Source of the DNA: Fusarium oxysporum f. sp. lycopersici 4287
Lineage: Eukaryota > Ascomycota > Sordariomycetes > Hypocreales > Nectriaceae
DNA length: 64,000 bases
Reading direction: 5' to 3'
NCBI RefSeq assembly: GCF_000149955.1
Contig: NC_030988.1
Location: forward strand, 2,256,109-2,320,108
The stretch's first letter is position 1, and every line of letters starts with the position of its first letter. The notes below the pieces were generated by a model. The model was not told where the DNA came from and did no database searches. It saw only the letters and a program-made list of their open reading frames with translations. The translations under genes were made by a program, and so were the position numbers. Shown in pieces: positions 52,947-63,437 of this stretch.

Positions 52947-55640
52947 ATGGGGTCGTGGACATTTCGCGTCACGGTACCGCGTTCGAGCGTCTCCATGCAA
53001 CTGCATTCTGTACCGCGTAGAATGGCTGAGAGTCGAATTGTCAGCTCTATGGCGCTCGAGCCGCCAGACCAAGGGGATAAGAAGACCTCGTGGGACCTCT
53101 TCCCTTGGAAAGACTTCCCTGGCTACACGCAATCCCAGCGCTGTGCGTCTATATCGTCGTGGATATGGCAATTCGGCTACGATATCGAGAAGAGCGATGA
53201 CGATACAAAGCGGCGATGGGTTTGCAAGGTCTGTGTTGACAGTCGCAGGCCAAACCCTCATTCGGCGGCCTCGAGTGGTACGCAGAACGCGGAGATCCAT
53301 CCCTGGAATGACCACAAGGTCTGTGACCCTTCCGGAAGACGGAAGCCGCCTAGCAAAGCAAAGAAGATACCATCGAGGAATATCGCCGAGATGATGAAGT
53401 TGAATACCCGTGATGCGCGAGAGCAGCAGATTGCAAACCAGATCATTGGCCGTTTTGACCGGTTAGTCTTCCAGCGCTTGGTAGTCTCGTGGATTATCAA
53501 CAGCAATTCTTCTTTCCGACAGACTGAAGATCCATACCTCCGCGCCGCTTTCGAATATCTCAATCCACTCGTGAATACAACCGAAGCGCATATTACCCAC
53601 AATACCGTCTGTAGGCGTATTCTTCAGGTATACGAGGAAAACAAGGCTGAGATCAAGCGAGCATTAGCGACAGCTCCAGGGTTACTTCATATTGCGTTCG
53701 ATGGTTGAAGGTCCAATAATCGCCACGCTTTGTATGGAATCTGTTGCTACTTTCTCAACGCCCTTGGCCAGCCAGGAAAGCTTGTGCTTGGCCTTCCTGA
53801 GCTTGTTGACCGCCATTCTGGGGACAATATCGCCACCCACGTGGTCGAGGTCCTTCGAAGCTACGGCATAACCCATAAGGTGGGATATTTCACACTTGAT
53901 AACGCCAGCAATAGCGACACGGCGATGGAAGAAATTGGGAAAGCGATCGGTTTCAAGGGTAAAACTCGGCGATTGCGCTGCTTTGGCCATATCCTCAATC
54001 TCGCCGTTAAAGCACTTCTTTTTGGCCATAATTCCGAGGCCTTCGAGGATGATATCCAAGGGAACGAGACCCTTGACGCGAAGGCCCACGAGCTATGGCG
54101 ACGAAAAGGACCAGTTGGGAAACTTTATAACCTCATCTTCTGGATCCACCGCTCAGACTCGCTTACCAATCTCCTCCGGTCTCTTCAGCTTACCGCGTAC
54201 AGCAAGTCTGACGATCCGGTGGTTCGAGCGAAGAAACCTCTAGATGTTATCATTGATGTGGTTACCCGTTGGCTTTCCACCCTTTATATGATTCGGCGTG
54301 CCCTTCACCTGAAAGACTTCCTCGAGGACCTTTGGTATGCGCAGAAGAGCGAGTGGGAGGGGTTGGTATTGAGGGGAAAGAAGTCAAGCAGCGAGATGCC
54401 GCTCTGCCTTAGGGACGAGAATAAACTCGAGGAGAAGGACTGGGCTATTATTTCCTTATTTAACGTGGTCCTTCAACACTTCGAGCACGTCTTGATTACT
54501 CTTGAAGGCGACGGTCAGCAGCGCAAGCGGAAGGAAGGTGTCAGATATTAAGGTGAATCGTGTATATTTCTTGATTCTTTCGCAATCGAAGGACCATTGA
54601 GACCTTATATCTTTGACTGGTTCCTTCTAGGACTTGAGTCCTAGAAAGTCCTAGATGAAAGTCCTACGATCTAAGTTTAGGGCGTCAAACCTTAATTCTG
54701 AACCTTAATCCTGAAGTTGAGGGTGAACCCTCCAACATTCAACAGAAGGATACGTTGGGGCATATGGATGTCCGTGGGATACCCTGCTAGGCTATGAATA
54801 CCTCCTTGGCAAAATGGAGGTATATAAGGCTGCTGCCCATCGATATCCCGATTCCGAGCACTTCAAGGTTTACATTAACCTCTGTTGGAAAAAGCTTGAC
54901 AAGTACTACTCGCGGCTTGACGAGACGCCGGTTTATTATGGCGCCATTGCACTTAACCCAGCGTATCGTTGGGGATATTTCGAGGACGTGTGGGCGGACC
55001 GCCCAGACTGGATCCAAACTGCAAAGTCCCTTGTAGAAGAACTATACTGGTCTCACTACGAGCCGCGAATTATCTCTCGAGATCGAGAACGCAACTAGCC
55101 AGCCACGAAGAAGCGGCGCATATATCGGAATCCCTTTGACGAGTATCGTGGAGAATATGGTCAGGCCCGACTCTATTACAAACACCTTCATTGATGACTA
55201 CCTTGTTGCAAGCCGAGGATGCGGCTAGCAGTTCTACACATGCTGTTGGCGACGAATACAGCGATTGGTTCCGTGACGTCCACAAGTCCGACCAGAATAT
55301 CCTAGATCCTATTAGCCATTGGTATGAGAGACGAGAAGAGTATCCACGTCTGTCACAAATGGCTCTCGATGTGCTCTCTGTCCTTCCTATGTCTGCTGAT
55401 GTTGAGAGACTCTTCTCAACATGCGGTCGAATGGTTCGAGACGATCGTGCCAGGCTGGACGCTAGTATGATCGGGATGACACAGACGGTGAGATCATGGC
55501 ATTGCGGAGGTTATATTAAGAGCACGGAGAAGCTCCTTGAGGTTGCAAAGGTGCCAGGGACTGATCTGTTAGCTGAAACGAGCTTTGCGGAGGCCCGGGA
55601 GGCAACGGGTGGGAGGATCACGTGTACTGTACCTTTATAG
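52947..55640 (+). pseudogene. hAT transposase H2, split by a solo LTR
   Basis: ATG 52947. Residues ~90-130 a BED-like zinc finger (WVCKVCVD ... H ... H). First catalytic Asp in LLHIAFDG, directly followed by TGA 53706-53708 (TGG to TGA). Then HSGDNIATHVVEVLRSYGI, second site FTLDNASNSDTAM, CFGHILNLAVKALLF. The LTR at 54539-54744 splits the codons for KRKEG and YVGAYG; across it the frame fits. Then CWKKLDKYYSRLDETPVYYG, AIALNPAYRWGYF, a TAG at 55096, a shift near 55190, and the dimerisation domain EEYPRLSQMALDVLSVLPMS. Dead. Confidence 0.85.
54539..54744 (-). mobile_element. 206-bp solo LTR inside hAT H2, with 5-bp target duplication
   Basis: Ends TGTCAG ... TTCAACA (TGT/ACA), flanked by GAAGG at 54534-54538 and 54745-54749. 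On the minus strand it holds TGTTGGAGGGTTCACCCTCA, CTTCAGGATTAAGG, several TAGGACTTTC/CTAGGACT units and the TATA-like AAAGATATAAGG, so it is related to, but distinct from, family L1. Confidence 0.9.
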
Positions 55641-55791
55641 CGTCCACGCATTTCCATTTCCACGTCCATCCATTCCACGGGCCCACTCTTAGCGTCCATT
55701 TCCATCCATTCCATCTCAGGTGGGACTAAATGGACGTCCATCCATCCTACAAGAGGCTGCGTGGATGGAAATGGAATGGACCGCCAGCCTG

Positions 55792-56464
55792 GGCGAAAGG
55801 AATCAAGTTCTCCCTAGCAAGATGACGTTAGTGCTTTAAGAGTTCCCCTGGATCTTGGGGTAGCATTTCTGCGGAGAATGAACTGTAATCTGCAACAGGG
55901 ATAACGTCCGAGGTCTTTTTTAACTGTCAAACGGATATAGCTCCGTCACATGTCAGTAAAAGAAGTGGCGGCCTTCGCCTCCGGCCGATTCCGACCCTCC
56001 TACAGCAACAGTTCATCAATCAGCCTTCATCAATAAACGGCAGTAACTAACCCCTCAAGACCAAGACATGACCAGTGGCAGCATATTACCTTCAGGCTAG
56101 CCCTGCGCATTACACTTGCAGCATGCATATCAACATCCTAATTCGGGATGGCTTATTCCTACTGTCTCAGGAGGTCAAAGTTCGGCCAATTATATCAAAG
56201 CTATCCTGGAGTTTCTTGCTAATGCAACTTCAAACTTAAAAAATAGTTCAGAGTAACACACTTCGTGGCTTGTAGCCGGTCACATGCAGGGTACAGAATC
56301 AGGACATGGGGAGCGGGGTTATACGCGTTCTAGAAGCTGGCAGATCGCCTTGGCCTGGGTCTGTTGGCGACGGTTCTGGGCGAAGCCAATCAGAAGATGA
56401 TCGAGGCGGCACGTCAATGGCATGATAATACTGGGTACATGCCAGTTTCAACCGCCGGGGAAAT
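55792..56464. other. no recognised gene
   Basis: Flank between hAT H2 and the bZIP gene; likely contains the bZIP 3' UTR on the minus strand. Confidence 0.4.
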
Positions 56465-57517
56465 TTAATGAACCGACGAATGTGGCTGAGGGTAGTACAT
56501 GGGATACAGGTTCCAGGCGGACTGCTGCTGCTGTTGATGCGGCATGTAGGCGTGAGAATAGGGAGTGCCGGGATGCAGTGGAGGATCACTGAGGCGGAAC
56601 CCGTCGTCTGGATATTGAACGTGACTAACCTCCTCGCCATGCCTCATATCGGGTAGAGGAAGCTCTTGGGCTATTGTACCGTGATGGCCCACCTCGTCAT
56701 ACTCCATCTTGACAACTCCCTTGTCGCACACAGCGCTGAGACTTGAGGAGCTGGTGTCGTTAGAGGGGAGGACCGAGGTGGGCGCGCTGGTTGGGATATA
56801 GCCAGCGCTATAGTCGGCTGATGATGATGGGGTCGAGACGCTGGAGGGAATGGGGCAGGAGACGGTGCTCGCTAAGGATTCGCAGTTGTTCGATAAGGGG
56901 ACATATTGTTGGCTGTAGTCGGGGAGGGAGTTGTAGTCGCCAGAGAATGGTGATCCACGAGGACTATCAATGGCATCGCTATCAGTGCTGAGGTTTCCAT
57001 CGTAGACTGATGGCGTTAAGAGCTCTTCGGGCAATGAGAGCTGTCGTAGAGTTAGACCTGGTGCAGAGTAAGATGACGAAGTGATTGACATCCTCATAAT
57101 CTGCTCGAGTCGAATCAGCTCTTTCTCGATTGCCTTGTTGCGGCGCAACAGCCCTTGAACGATCTGGTCACGGCTTTCCTTGCTCTTGAGCACCGCCAAC
57201 TCGCTCTCTAACCGCTCTATGTGCTCTTTGGTACGGGCGCGGATCACCCTCTGGGCCTCTCGATCGTTGGCTCTCTTACGGGCGCGTTGTGCGGGAGTAA
57301 GGGTAGAAACACTTCTGGTGCCTGAATGATGTTGTATTAGTAACTTATGGTAGGGGTAGGTTGTCCTGCTTTGGTTTGCTTTGTTCATGCTTACTACAAT
57401 GCGCCGGACATCCATGGCATGAGAACAATGAAACAAGACTAACAAATATACAAAGGGAAATGGCAACATACCCTTTCGCTTGGGCTTGGCGGGCTCTGCT
57501 GATAATGATCGGATCAT
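56465..57517 (-). CDS. bZIP transcription factor
   Basis: Exon 1 57517-57472 (MIRSLSAEPAKPKRK), intron 57322-57471 (GTATGTTG ... TTACTAATACA ... ATTCAG; 150 bp), exon 2 57321-56465; 300 residues. The basic region RARKRANDREAQRVIRARTK (residues ~26-45) is followed by a leucine-type zipper (HIERLESELAVLKSKES) and a second helical stretch (NKAIEKELIRLEQIMRMS). The rest is Ser/Pro/Tyr-rich with a Gln run (HQQQQQSAWNLYPMY) near the end. N-D-R-E-A-Q-R in the basic region is typical of a fungal bZIP group without known targets. Intact. Divergent from the truncated bZIP at 58229. Confidence 0.85.
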   Translation of the reverse strand: MIRSLSAEPAKPKRKGMLPFPFVYLLVLFHCSHAMDVRRIVVSMNKANQSRTTYPYHKLLIQHHSGTRSVSTLTPAQRARKRANDREAQRVIRARTKEHIERLESELAVLKSKESRDQIVQGLLRRNKAIEKELIRLEQIMRMSITSSSYSAPGLTLRQLSLPEELLTPSVYDGNLSTDSDAIDSPRGSPFSGDYNSLPDYSQQYVPLSNNCESLASTVSCPIPSSVSTPSSSADYSAGYIPTSAPTSVLPSNDTSSSSLSAVCDKGVVKMEYDEVGHHGTIAQELPLPDMRHGEEVSHVQYPDDGFRLSDPPLHPGTPYSHAYMPHQQQQQSAWNLYPMYYPQPHSSVH

Positions 57518-58228
57518 GTTAATTGTGTATGATGAGGCAAGAGGTGGACTAAAGGTTGGCGGCGGGCAGGATCAGCGGTGTTAAATGTACCAATTCCTTT
57601 TGGTCTGCACTTGCCTAGTGTCTGTGCATGCGTCTGTGTCTCTTCTCCCCAATACCTGACCAACTCACCTCCCCAGCTGATTTCTTTGTCTTCCAATCAC
57701 ATCCACTCGAGGCAGTCCACGAATAGTAGGCTTTGGAAGCCAGTCCGTTATTGTATAGCCAATAGCAGCTCTTGTTTTTGAGACGATCCCCTCCTGCAAA
57801 CTGGCCCCCTCTCAAAGTTAGCTTCTCCCATGCTTCCAATGTTTTTATTCTCTGGTGCAACAACCATTAATGGCCCCTTATTTCTCCTCACCAGGTACAA
57901 ATGCCACCTGGCCCCGGGACCAAGACGTTACCTGTCCGGGCTATCCACTTTAGCTTCGACGTTACTTGTCTCTACTACTCAGCTCTCAGCTTTTGTCGCC
58001 ATCTGACATGGGCTCTTTTTTCTTACCTCTCTTTGCCGGTAGTGAATTGAGCTCGTAACATAACTACGACAACAACTACTACTACTACAACAACTGCTAC
58101 AACAGTAATGGGTAGTGTCTTCCTCAACTTCTACCATGCGGGCCATCCTCCTCCAAAGAATGGAGTATCAACCTTTGATGATTTTACATCAGATATCTCT
58201 CCTGCCTGTACTGTCGCGCTCAGACATG
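57518..58228. promoter_or_regulatory. divergent intergenic region between two bZIP genes
   Basis: About 0.7 kb separating the start codons of two bZIP genes on opposite strands, so shared control is plausible. An ACT/ACA triplet repeat lies at 58066-58100. No specific operator was identified. Confidence 0.35.
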
Positions 58229-58768
58229 ACTTATATAAACCAAGGTCACACCGCAATGAGCACATACGGTACCCTACCACAAGTGCGGTGGGAGCAGTGG
58301 TGTTTCCTTGATGATACTATCTTTCCCAAATCCTCCGAGATGGCTGGTTCCCAATGTTGACGCGCCAGAAGAGCCCCAATTCAACAACGACAGCAGCACC
58401 TACTACTACACGTACAAACCAGAATATTCAACGCAATGGGCCTCATCTGCTACCTCCATGCAAGGGTATCCCATTCCGTCCCCAGCTACCGAGTCTACCT
58501 GTTCAGAGATGTCGACCGGCGGCTCAGAAAGCCGGCGCGGCTCTTCATCGACTCAATCCGACAAGCACCAGCAAAACACAAACCAGCCTGCTGCTACCAA
58601 GTCTACAAGGCGTGGTTCCAGCAAGAAGAAGGAGGCGGGGATAAAAGATAACGGTAGGAAAACAAAAGCTCGTGCCAAGGCCCAACCCGCTCCTGAGCCT
58701 ATGAGCACCTTCCCCCAGAGTGAAGGCATGGATGACTACAACAGGCGAATCCAGCAAAGGAACAGGAT
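58229..58768 (+). pseudogene. second bZIP gene, cut inside the basic region
   Basis: Likely ATG 58229 (MTYINQGHTAMSTYGTLPQ). After a frame change near 58340-58370 (intron or frameshift) it continues VDAPEEPQFNNDSSTYYYTY, Ser-rich sequence, a Lys-rich stretch (SKKKEAGIKDNGRKTKAR) and the start of a bZIP basic region, DDYNRRIQQRNRIA. The expected N-x-F/A-x-x-x-R-x-R part and the zipper are gone: at ~58769 the reading changes to LINE-B leader sequence. It can no longer bind DNA. The lost half is not elsewhere in the window. Confidence 0.6.
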
Positions 58769-59767
58769 CGCCTTATATCACCCATCCTCATGACCAAGAA
58801 TAGACACTCGCAGGAACGAAGAAGGACAGGAAATCACTCATGATCTTTCAGGCTAACGTCGGCAAGATCCCTCTGGTCCACGACTGCGCCCTGGCGCTAG
58901 CTGACTCCGAACGATACGATAATATCCTTCTGCAGGAGCCATGGACAACCTTCACAAGCACTCGTTGTCTCGCCAAAACCCACCCGGCATATGACACATT
59001 CACACCTATCGCAACGTGGGACAGGAACGACACTTGGCCTAGAGTCATGACACATGTCCGACGAGACCTAAGGCTTCTGGCAGATCAGATTCGGTCCTTT
59101 CAGACTCGAGATACGCTTTGGCTTACAATTAACGGCATGAATATAGTCAACTTCTATTGCCAGAATGGCAAGAAGGAGGCCCTGGATATACTGCTATGAT
59201 GGGCTGTTCCAGAATGATGCCTCGTTGCTGGTTACTTTAATGCCAGACATCATAGCTGGCAAACGGGCCACGCCACCGACCGCGGCCAAGAAATTGCAGA
59301 TTTGGTATCAGGAAATAACCTCTACATACTGAACAGTCTAAGCATACCAATAACTCCGCATGGACATACTATTGGTCTTGCCCTTACGAATATCCCTCTC
59401 GCTGAGGCCTCTGTCGAGGACCACCTTGCGAAAAGCTCCGACAACTTCACACACAGCTTGGCCTCTCTCTGACACCAGGCCAGCCCCGATGCAACCTGGT
59501 CGGATCCACGTAACGACAAATGATGAACTCAAACGATGTGTCGAAATCGTAGAGCTTGGTGATATAGAAATTCCCCTCGCGTATTCGCCCACCAGCGGAG
59601 TTGGACGACCTTGCCTCTGCAATCAGAAGAATCTACCCTCTCGACTTCAACCACGAGGTTCGGATGGTCAAACAGGAGTTCCACTGCGTGATTCGACGAG
59701 CCAAGAGACTACCGGCAAAATCTCATCGACAGTTTGTCCGACAGCAGTGCTGTCCTTAAAGCCGTTC
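58769..59767 (+). mobile_element. LINE-B copy 2: ORF2 start, endonuclease, linker; 3'-truncated
   Basis: ORF2 begins ATG 58840 (MIFQANVGKIPLVHDCALAL), a typical endonuclease head (NILLQEPWTTF). It continues through NGMNIVNFYCQN, a TGA at 59197, LVAGYFNARHHSWQTGHATD (catalytic Asn-Ala-Arg-His block) and ITPHGHTIGLALTNIPLAEA; the normal ID before LA is changed to IG. After more shifts, NDELKRCVEIVELG and the linker end at ~59767, short of the RT. Joins a MULE fragment. Confidence 0.75.
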
Positions 59768-60110
59768 GGTGGTAGAATTGAATCTGGGTTTTGACGGATA
59801 TAGGCCCTGATATTCTTAGAAGGCACCCCAGCACTTGCAAGGCTAGCAACCGTAGACTTCTCCTTACTAGATAGTTTCCGGTGTGTTGGATGAGCAGATG
59901 GATCCAGGCTTGACTCGTGGCTACGTGAGGCAAATCGTCTATCCGGGCGATGCCTTAAGGACCAAGTAGTCTTATCCCGTGATTCCTTGGCGATAATAGA
60001 AAACGGATAGTTCGTTCCTCGGGTAGTAGTCTTGCGCTGGCCATCCCTTGAGGCACTAGGAGGATGGTACCATCTATCACATGCGTAGGTGACCAACTGC
60101 CTCCCGCTAG
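59768..60110 (-). pseudogene. Mutator-like (MULE) transposase N-terminal fragment
   Basis: Reads ACDRWYHPPSASRDGQRKTT, GTNYPFSIIAKESRDKTTWS, LRHRPDRRFASRSHESSLDP, SAHPTHRKLSSKEKSTVASL, then AGVPSKNIRAYIRQNPDSI. This is the FAR1/WRKY-GCM1-like zinc-binding head of fungal MULE transposases, where Cys and His residues bind zinc and DNA. The catalytic core is missing: it breaks at the LINE-B end. Another short fragment of a once 3-4 kb element. Confidence 0.7.
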
Positions 60111-60175
60111 TTGACTACGAAGATCTCCCAGTTGTGAACGCGTATTCTCTGGGTGCCGCCCATGCATTGATAGCC

Positions 60176-61987
60176 CTAGCCCCGCTCAGGACCCTTTCCA
60201 ACTAGGTCAAGCTTGTAGCCTCGTAATTGCTGCTCATACTTGGGGTTGCTCAGAAATTTTGGCACCAAGTCCTGTTTCTGTTAGCGTCTGGTCGGAGATC
60301 CCGAGAGCGGCCATTTTGGGATTGCGAGGTGGGTATTAAACCAAACTTACGCTAGCCATCAATTTGAAGACAGCATTTTGGGCATCTTCAAATAGAGATA
60401 TAACTTCTTGAAGAGTGTCGATCATGATAGTGTCCTGACTCACAGCCTTCGTCATCCGGGTGGTAAGGCTGTTCCGCAGCTGGTGGTCAATATTGAGCTC
60501 GGAAGGCGAGCCGGCAGCAAGGAAAGCATTATAAATTCTATACGCCTGAGCTATATTCTCACTCATAACGTCCATTGCGGCGATGTTGGGCTCCTCATGG
60601 GCAGCGCCCGTGCCCACCTTACAATTTCGTATGAACTTATCCACTTCTTGGTAGAAGGACAGATTTTCCTCGCAATATGTGTCTCGGCAGTGCTCGCAGA
60701 AGAGAAGCCGCACGGAAGGATCTTTCAGGATCTTGTCGAGTCGTTGCGTATTGGAATCCTTGAAGATACCGTTCCGCTGGAAACCAGCGCTGCCCCCCCT
60801 CTCCGAAGACCGTGTTGGTGGCCTTGAGCCATTAATGAGATCCTTAGCTTGCTGCGTTAATTGGTAGATAGCACGCTTTCTAGGCTGGAAGACATTGTTC
60901 CCGGGGCTGGGATTCTGGGAAGTATATGTCCCGTCCTCGGCAATACACTCTATTAGATTATAAGCCACGAAAAGAGTGGCAACCGCAACGGCTTCACGCT
61001 CTTCCATGATGGTCGAATAGTTCATTAACCAGTCGTTTATAGCCTTGCCGGTGAAGGTATCGCGGTGGGTCTTCCCGTTAAGCTTAAGCTCAGCAGTAAT
61101 CTTGACCTTGGTGGTATTATCCCTGTATTCGTGCATCGAGCTTGAATCAGCAGCGGTCACACCCGACATAGCATCGCAGCTATCGGCACCGACGAGCCGG
61201 CGAAAGATGATCTCGAGGGTGCCTCGGTCATGGTGAAGTTTGTCAGTTTGCGAATCTCGTTCAAGGAGAACAAGCCGCGTCGCTCTGAGATGAGTAAGTT
61301 CTGATACCTGCTTCTGCTGAATGCCATTTCTCGCGCAGAAACGGCCCAATACAGTGATTCCCTTTGGTGTCAATTGCCAAACGGATCCCGCCATGGTATA
61401 CACCTGCTGGTGTTTACCATCCGCCGATTCAACAAGCCGGGCTTCAACAAAGCGTTGGCAGATAGAGCGGGCCACATCCTTGGCCATTGAGAATGTGGTA
61501 GAAGTGGTTGTGGTGATAATGCGAGAGGAATCCTTAGGGTCGGGTAGATGGTTGGATTGGGAGAATTTGAGACACATCAGGTTGTTGATAGCTTCTTCGG
61601 AGAGGAAGGTGTACTCGACCTTGATGAACCGGACGCGGTGGGCCGAGAGGGGCAGCAGACTGACGATGAGGGTAGAGAAGATATCCTTAAAGTCCTGTTG
61701 GGTGACCGAGTCAGCCAATGGCCAATATCATAGCGAGGAATGAGGTTTCGAGAAGCGTCATGGCAGTGGCGGCCATCCTTATGCTTCGCCGCAGTATGAC
61801 AGGCAGGCGTGTCAAAAGAGTAGAGAGCCATCGTACATACCTTGCTGAACGGTCGGCTATCGTCCGCCATGCGTAGCAAGCGCGACGATGCCTGATGCAT
61901 TTTGATTGCGCAGGGAGAGTTGATAGGAGGCGGATGATTTGCCGGCACTGCTTGGAAGAACGAATTTGCTTTGCTGTATGAATTGCG
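60176..61987 (-). CDS. flbA: FlbA-like regulator of G-protein signalling (DEP-DEP-RGS), N-terminus doubtful
   Basis: Three exons seen: 61987-61841, 61694-60351 and 60271-60176; introns 61695-61840 (146 bp) and 60272-60350 (79 bp; GTAAGT...ACAG). From the internal ATG at 61900 the protein would be 499 residues; the open frame continues up (SKANSFFQAVPANHPPPINS, strongly FlbA-like) to a TAG at 61990-61988. Domains: a first DEP-type domain (DFKDIFSTLIVSLLPL ... VYTMAGSVWQLTPKGITVLG), a second DEP (GKTHRDTFTGKAINDWLMNY), and RGS (SNTQRLDKILKDPSVRLLF ... YCEENLSFYQEVD). FlbA speeds GTP hydrolysis on the G-alpha FadA, curbing growth and allowing conidiation. The long disordered N-terminus seen in FlbA of other species is not found, so this may be a diverged second copy. 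Confidence 0.75.
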
Positions 61988-62902
61988 CTAGACGGAAGAG
62001 ACTGGCTTAGTCTATTGCTCGAACAATGGTGTTTCCCATGATCTAGGGCTCCGACGAGGTTCCAGAGCTGGTGAGCAGCCCCGTTGAACTGGCGAGGTCG
62101 TATAGCCGTAGGCTCCGAGATGGGCAGTAATGACCTTTTGGATATGATCGAGGGAGGCCGTAGCCAAAGCGGGAATGCCGCTCGACGAATAATATCTGAG
62201 TATAAAGACAGCAACGGTATGACGATGACCGTAAGGACATCTAATAACGTAGGCGGGATTGGGAGCAGAGCGGCACCGTCGGCTGAAGGAGCGAGTAGTA
62301 CAGGATTGCGCTAGTGACAGCTACAGGATGGTTTAGATGAGAGATGCAGCTACATCTTTTAAGAGAAAACCCTCTGCAACTAGCCTCATTGCTTGTAGGT
62401 AGGGTCTTGCACCTTGACCCCCGCCTCATCTTATCGAGCATAGGGCTAGTAGCAAGGTTAGGGCATTATACCCCTAGAGCCACGCGGTCGCCACAAGAGA
62501 CCTCGCATTGCCACTCTACAAGCTGGCGGGTGCCTCGCCCACTCATGCCCACCGGCTCCACAAACGATGAATGTAGGTAAACACTGTCGAAACGCTGCTT
62601 TGAAACAGTGGCAAACAGTAGATACTCTTCGTGGTTATGTTTGGAATCATGATCAGATTTAAAGTTTGGGAAGCTTAGTACAATTTGTCTCAGTGTTGCC
62701 ATATCTGATGCTATGCCTGCTTCTCCAATACCTCATCGTGACATGTTTATATCCACTTAATTCGGTCCCTAACTCTATGCTCTGTCATGGCTTGTCACTG
62801 ATTGGTCTATTCCTAATTCGACATAAGCCCAGGCCCCAGAGAAAACGCACAGGTTAGACAGGAAATACAGCGGACACAAACCGAGACCCACCTGACATTA
62901 TA
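61988..62902. other. no recognised gene
   Basis: Where the FlbA N-terminus would be expected there are only short frames without FlbA-like sequence. A hidden upstream exon (an acceptor-like ATACAG lies at about 61972-61977) cannot be excluded. Confidence 0.4.
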
Positions 62903-63177
62903 TCATGGGAATGATTGGATACCATACTTCGCGATTGCATTCTGTATGAGCCTGAACCAGTCGCGAATCATAGTTGGGTCTTCGCATTTGGCCCTCCGAT
63001 AGTCATATCTCCGCTGAAAATGCATCTTGAGATCTAGTTGCCGCTTAACGAAATTGATAGCCCAACGCTTGCCAACTGGTGACGCGTCGCGGTTAGCAAG
63101 TAGTCGATTCGCCATTTCTTCAACACCACGCAGTCGGGGAGGAAATCCTCACGAATCTAGGTTAAGAATTTGCTGAA
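62903..63177 (-). pseudogene. pogo-type transposase fragment (CENP-B region)
   Basis: Reads VQQILNLDS, TGA, then GFPPRLRGVEEMANRLL, ANRDASPVGKRWAINFVKRQ and KYGIQSFP before a stop at 62903. The DASPVGKRWAINFVKRQ segment is the CENP-B-type helix-turn-helix of a third pogo family, unlike P1 and P2. The TGA (CGA to TGA) is in frame. No catalytic part. Bounded on its N-terminal side by the inverted-repeat element at 63178. Confidence 0.7.
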
Positions 63178-63437
63178 CTATCCCTTTAGTCGGCATAGCC
63201 CTTCAGCAGGTATCTCGCCCCACTTGCCCCCACGTACAGTATGGTTACAAGAGCTTGCCCAGTATAGGGTTAGAAGGCTTGTCACCCTCCTGTAATAGCT
63301 CGACTTTTATCGCAGGTAGATAAGTTCACAGATTTGTGACTACAGGGCTTATCTATATACATTTGATGCGTATTGCCTGATTAGCTAGACTCCCCTGTTG
63401 TGACCGCTCTGAAGGGCTATGCCGACTAAAGGGATAG
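63178..63437. mobile_element. 260-bp inverted-repeat element (MITE-like)
   Basis: 63178-63206 is the exact reverse complement of 63409-63437 (29 bp; CTATCCCTTTAGTCGGCATA ...). Within it TA dinucleotides frame TCCCTTTAGTCGG on both sides, as expected for a TA target site. The 202-bp interior has no coding capacity. It adjoins a pogo fragment. Confidence 0.75.

Larger units (their letters stand above)
52633..55791 (+). mobile_element. hAT element H2 with imperfect terminal inverted repeats
   Basis: Left end CAGGCTGGCGATCCATTCCA at 52633-52652; right end is the inverse CAGGCTGGCGGTCCATTCCA (minus strand, ending at 55791): 19 of 20 positions agree. Subterminal clusters of CCATCCATTCCA/GGAATGGATGG lie at 52650-52770 and 55640-55780. 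An 8-bp target duplication is not visible (CGCTCATC left, GGCGAAAG right). One transposase gene, itself hit by a solo LTR. 3159 bp including the LTR. Confidence 0.85.

Noticed and set aside
52633..55791. 8-bp target duplication for hAT H2
   Set aside because: CGCTCATC and GGCGAAAG do not match; either the site was rearranged or the flanks have mutated.
56465..62000. Biosynthetic or regulatory cluster formed by two bZIP factors and the RGS gene
   Set aside because: No biosynthetic enzymes nearby, and the genes are separated by transposon pieces.
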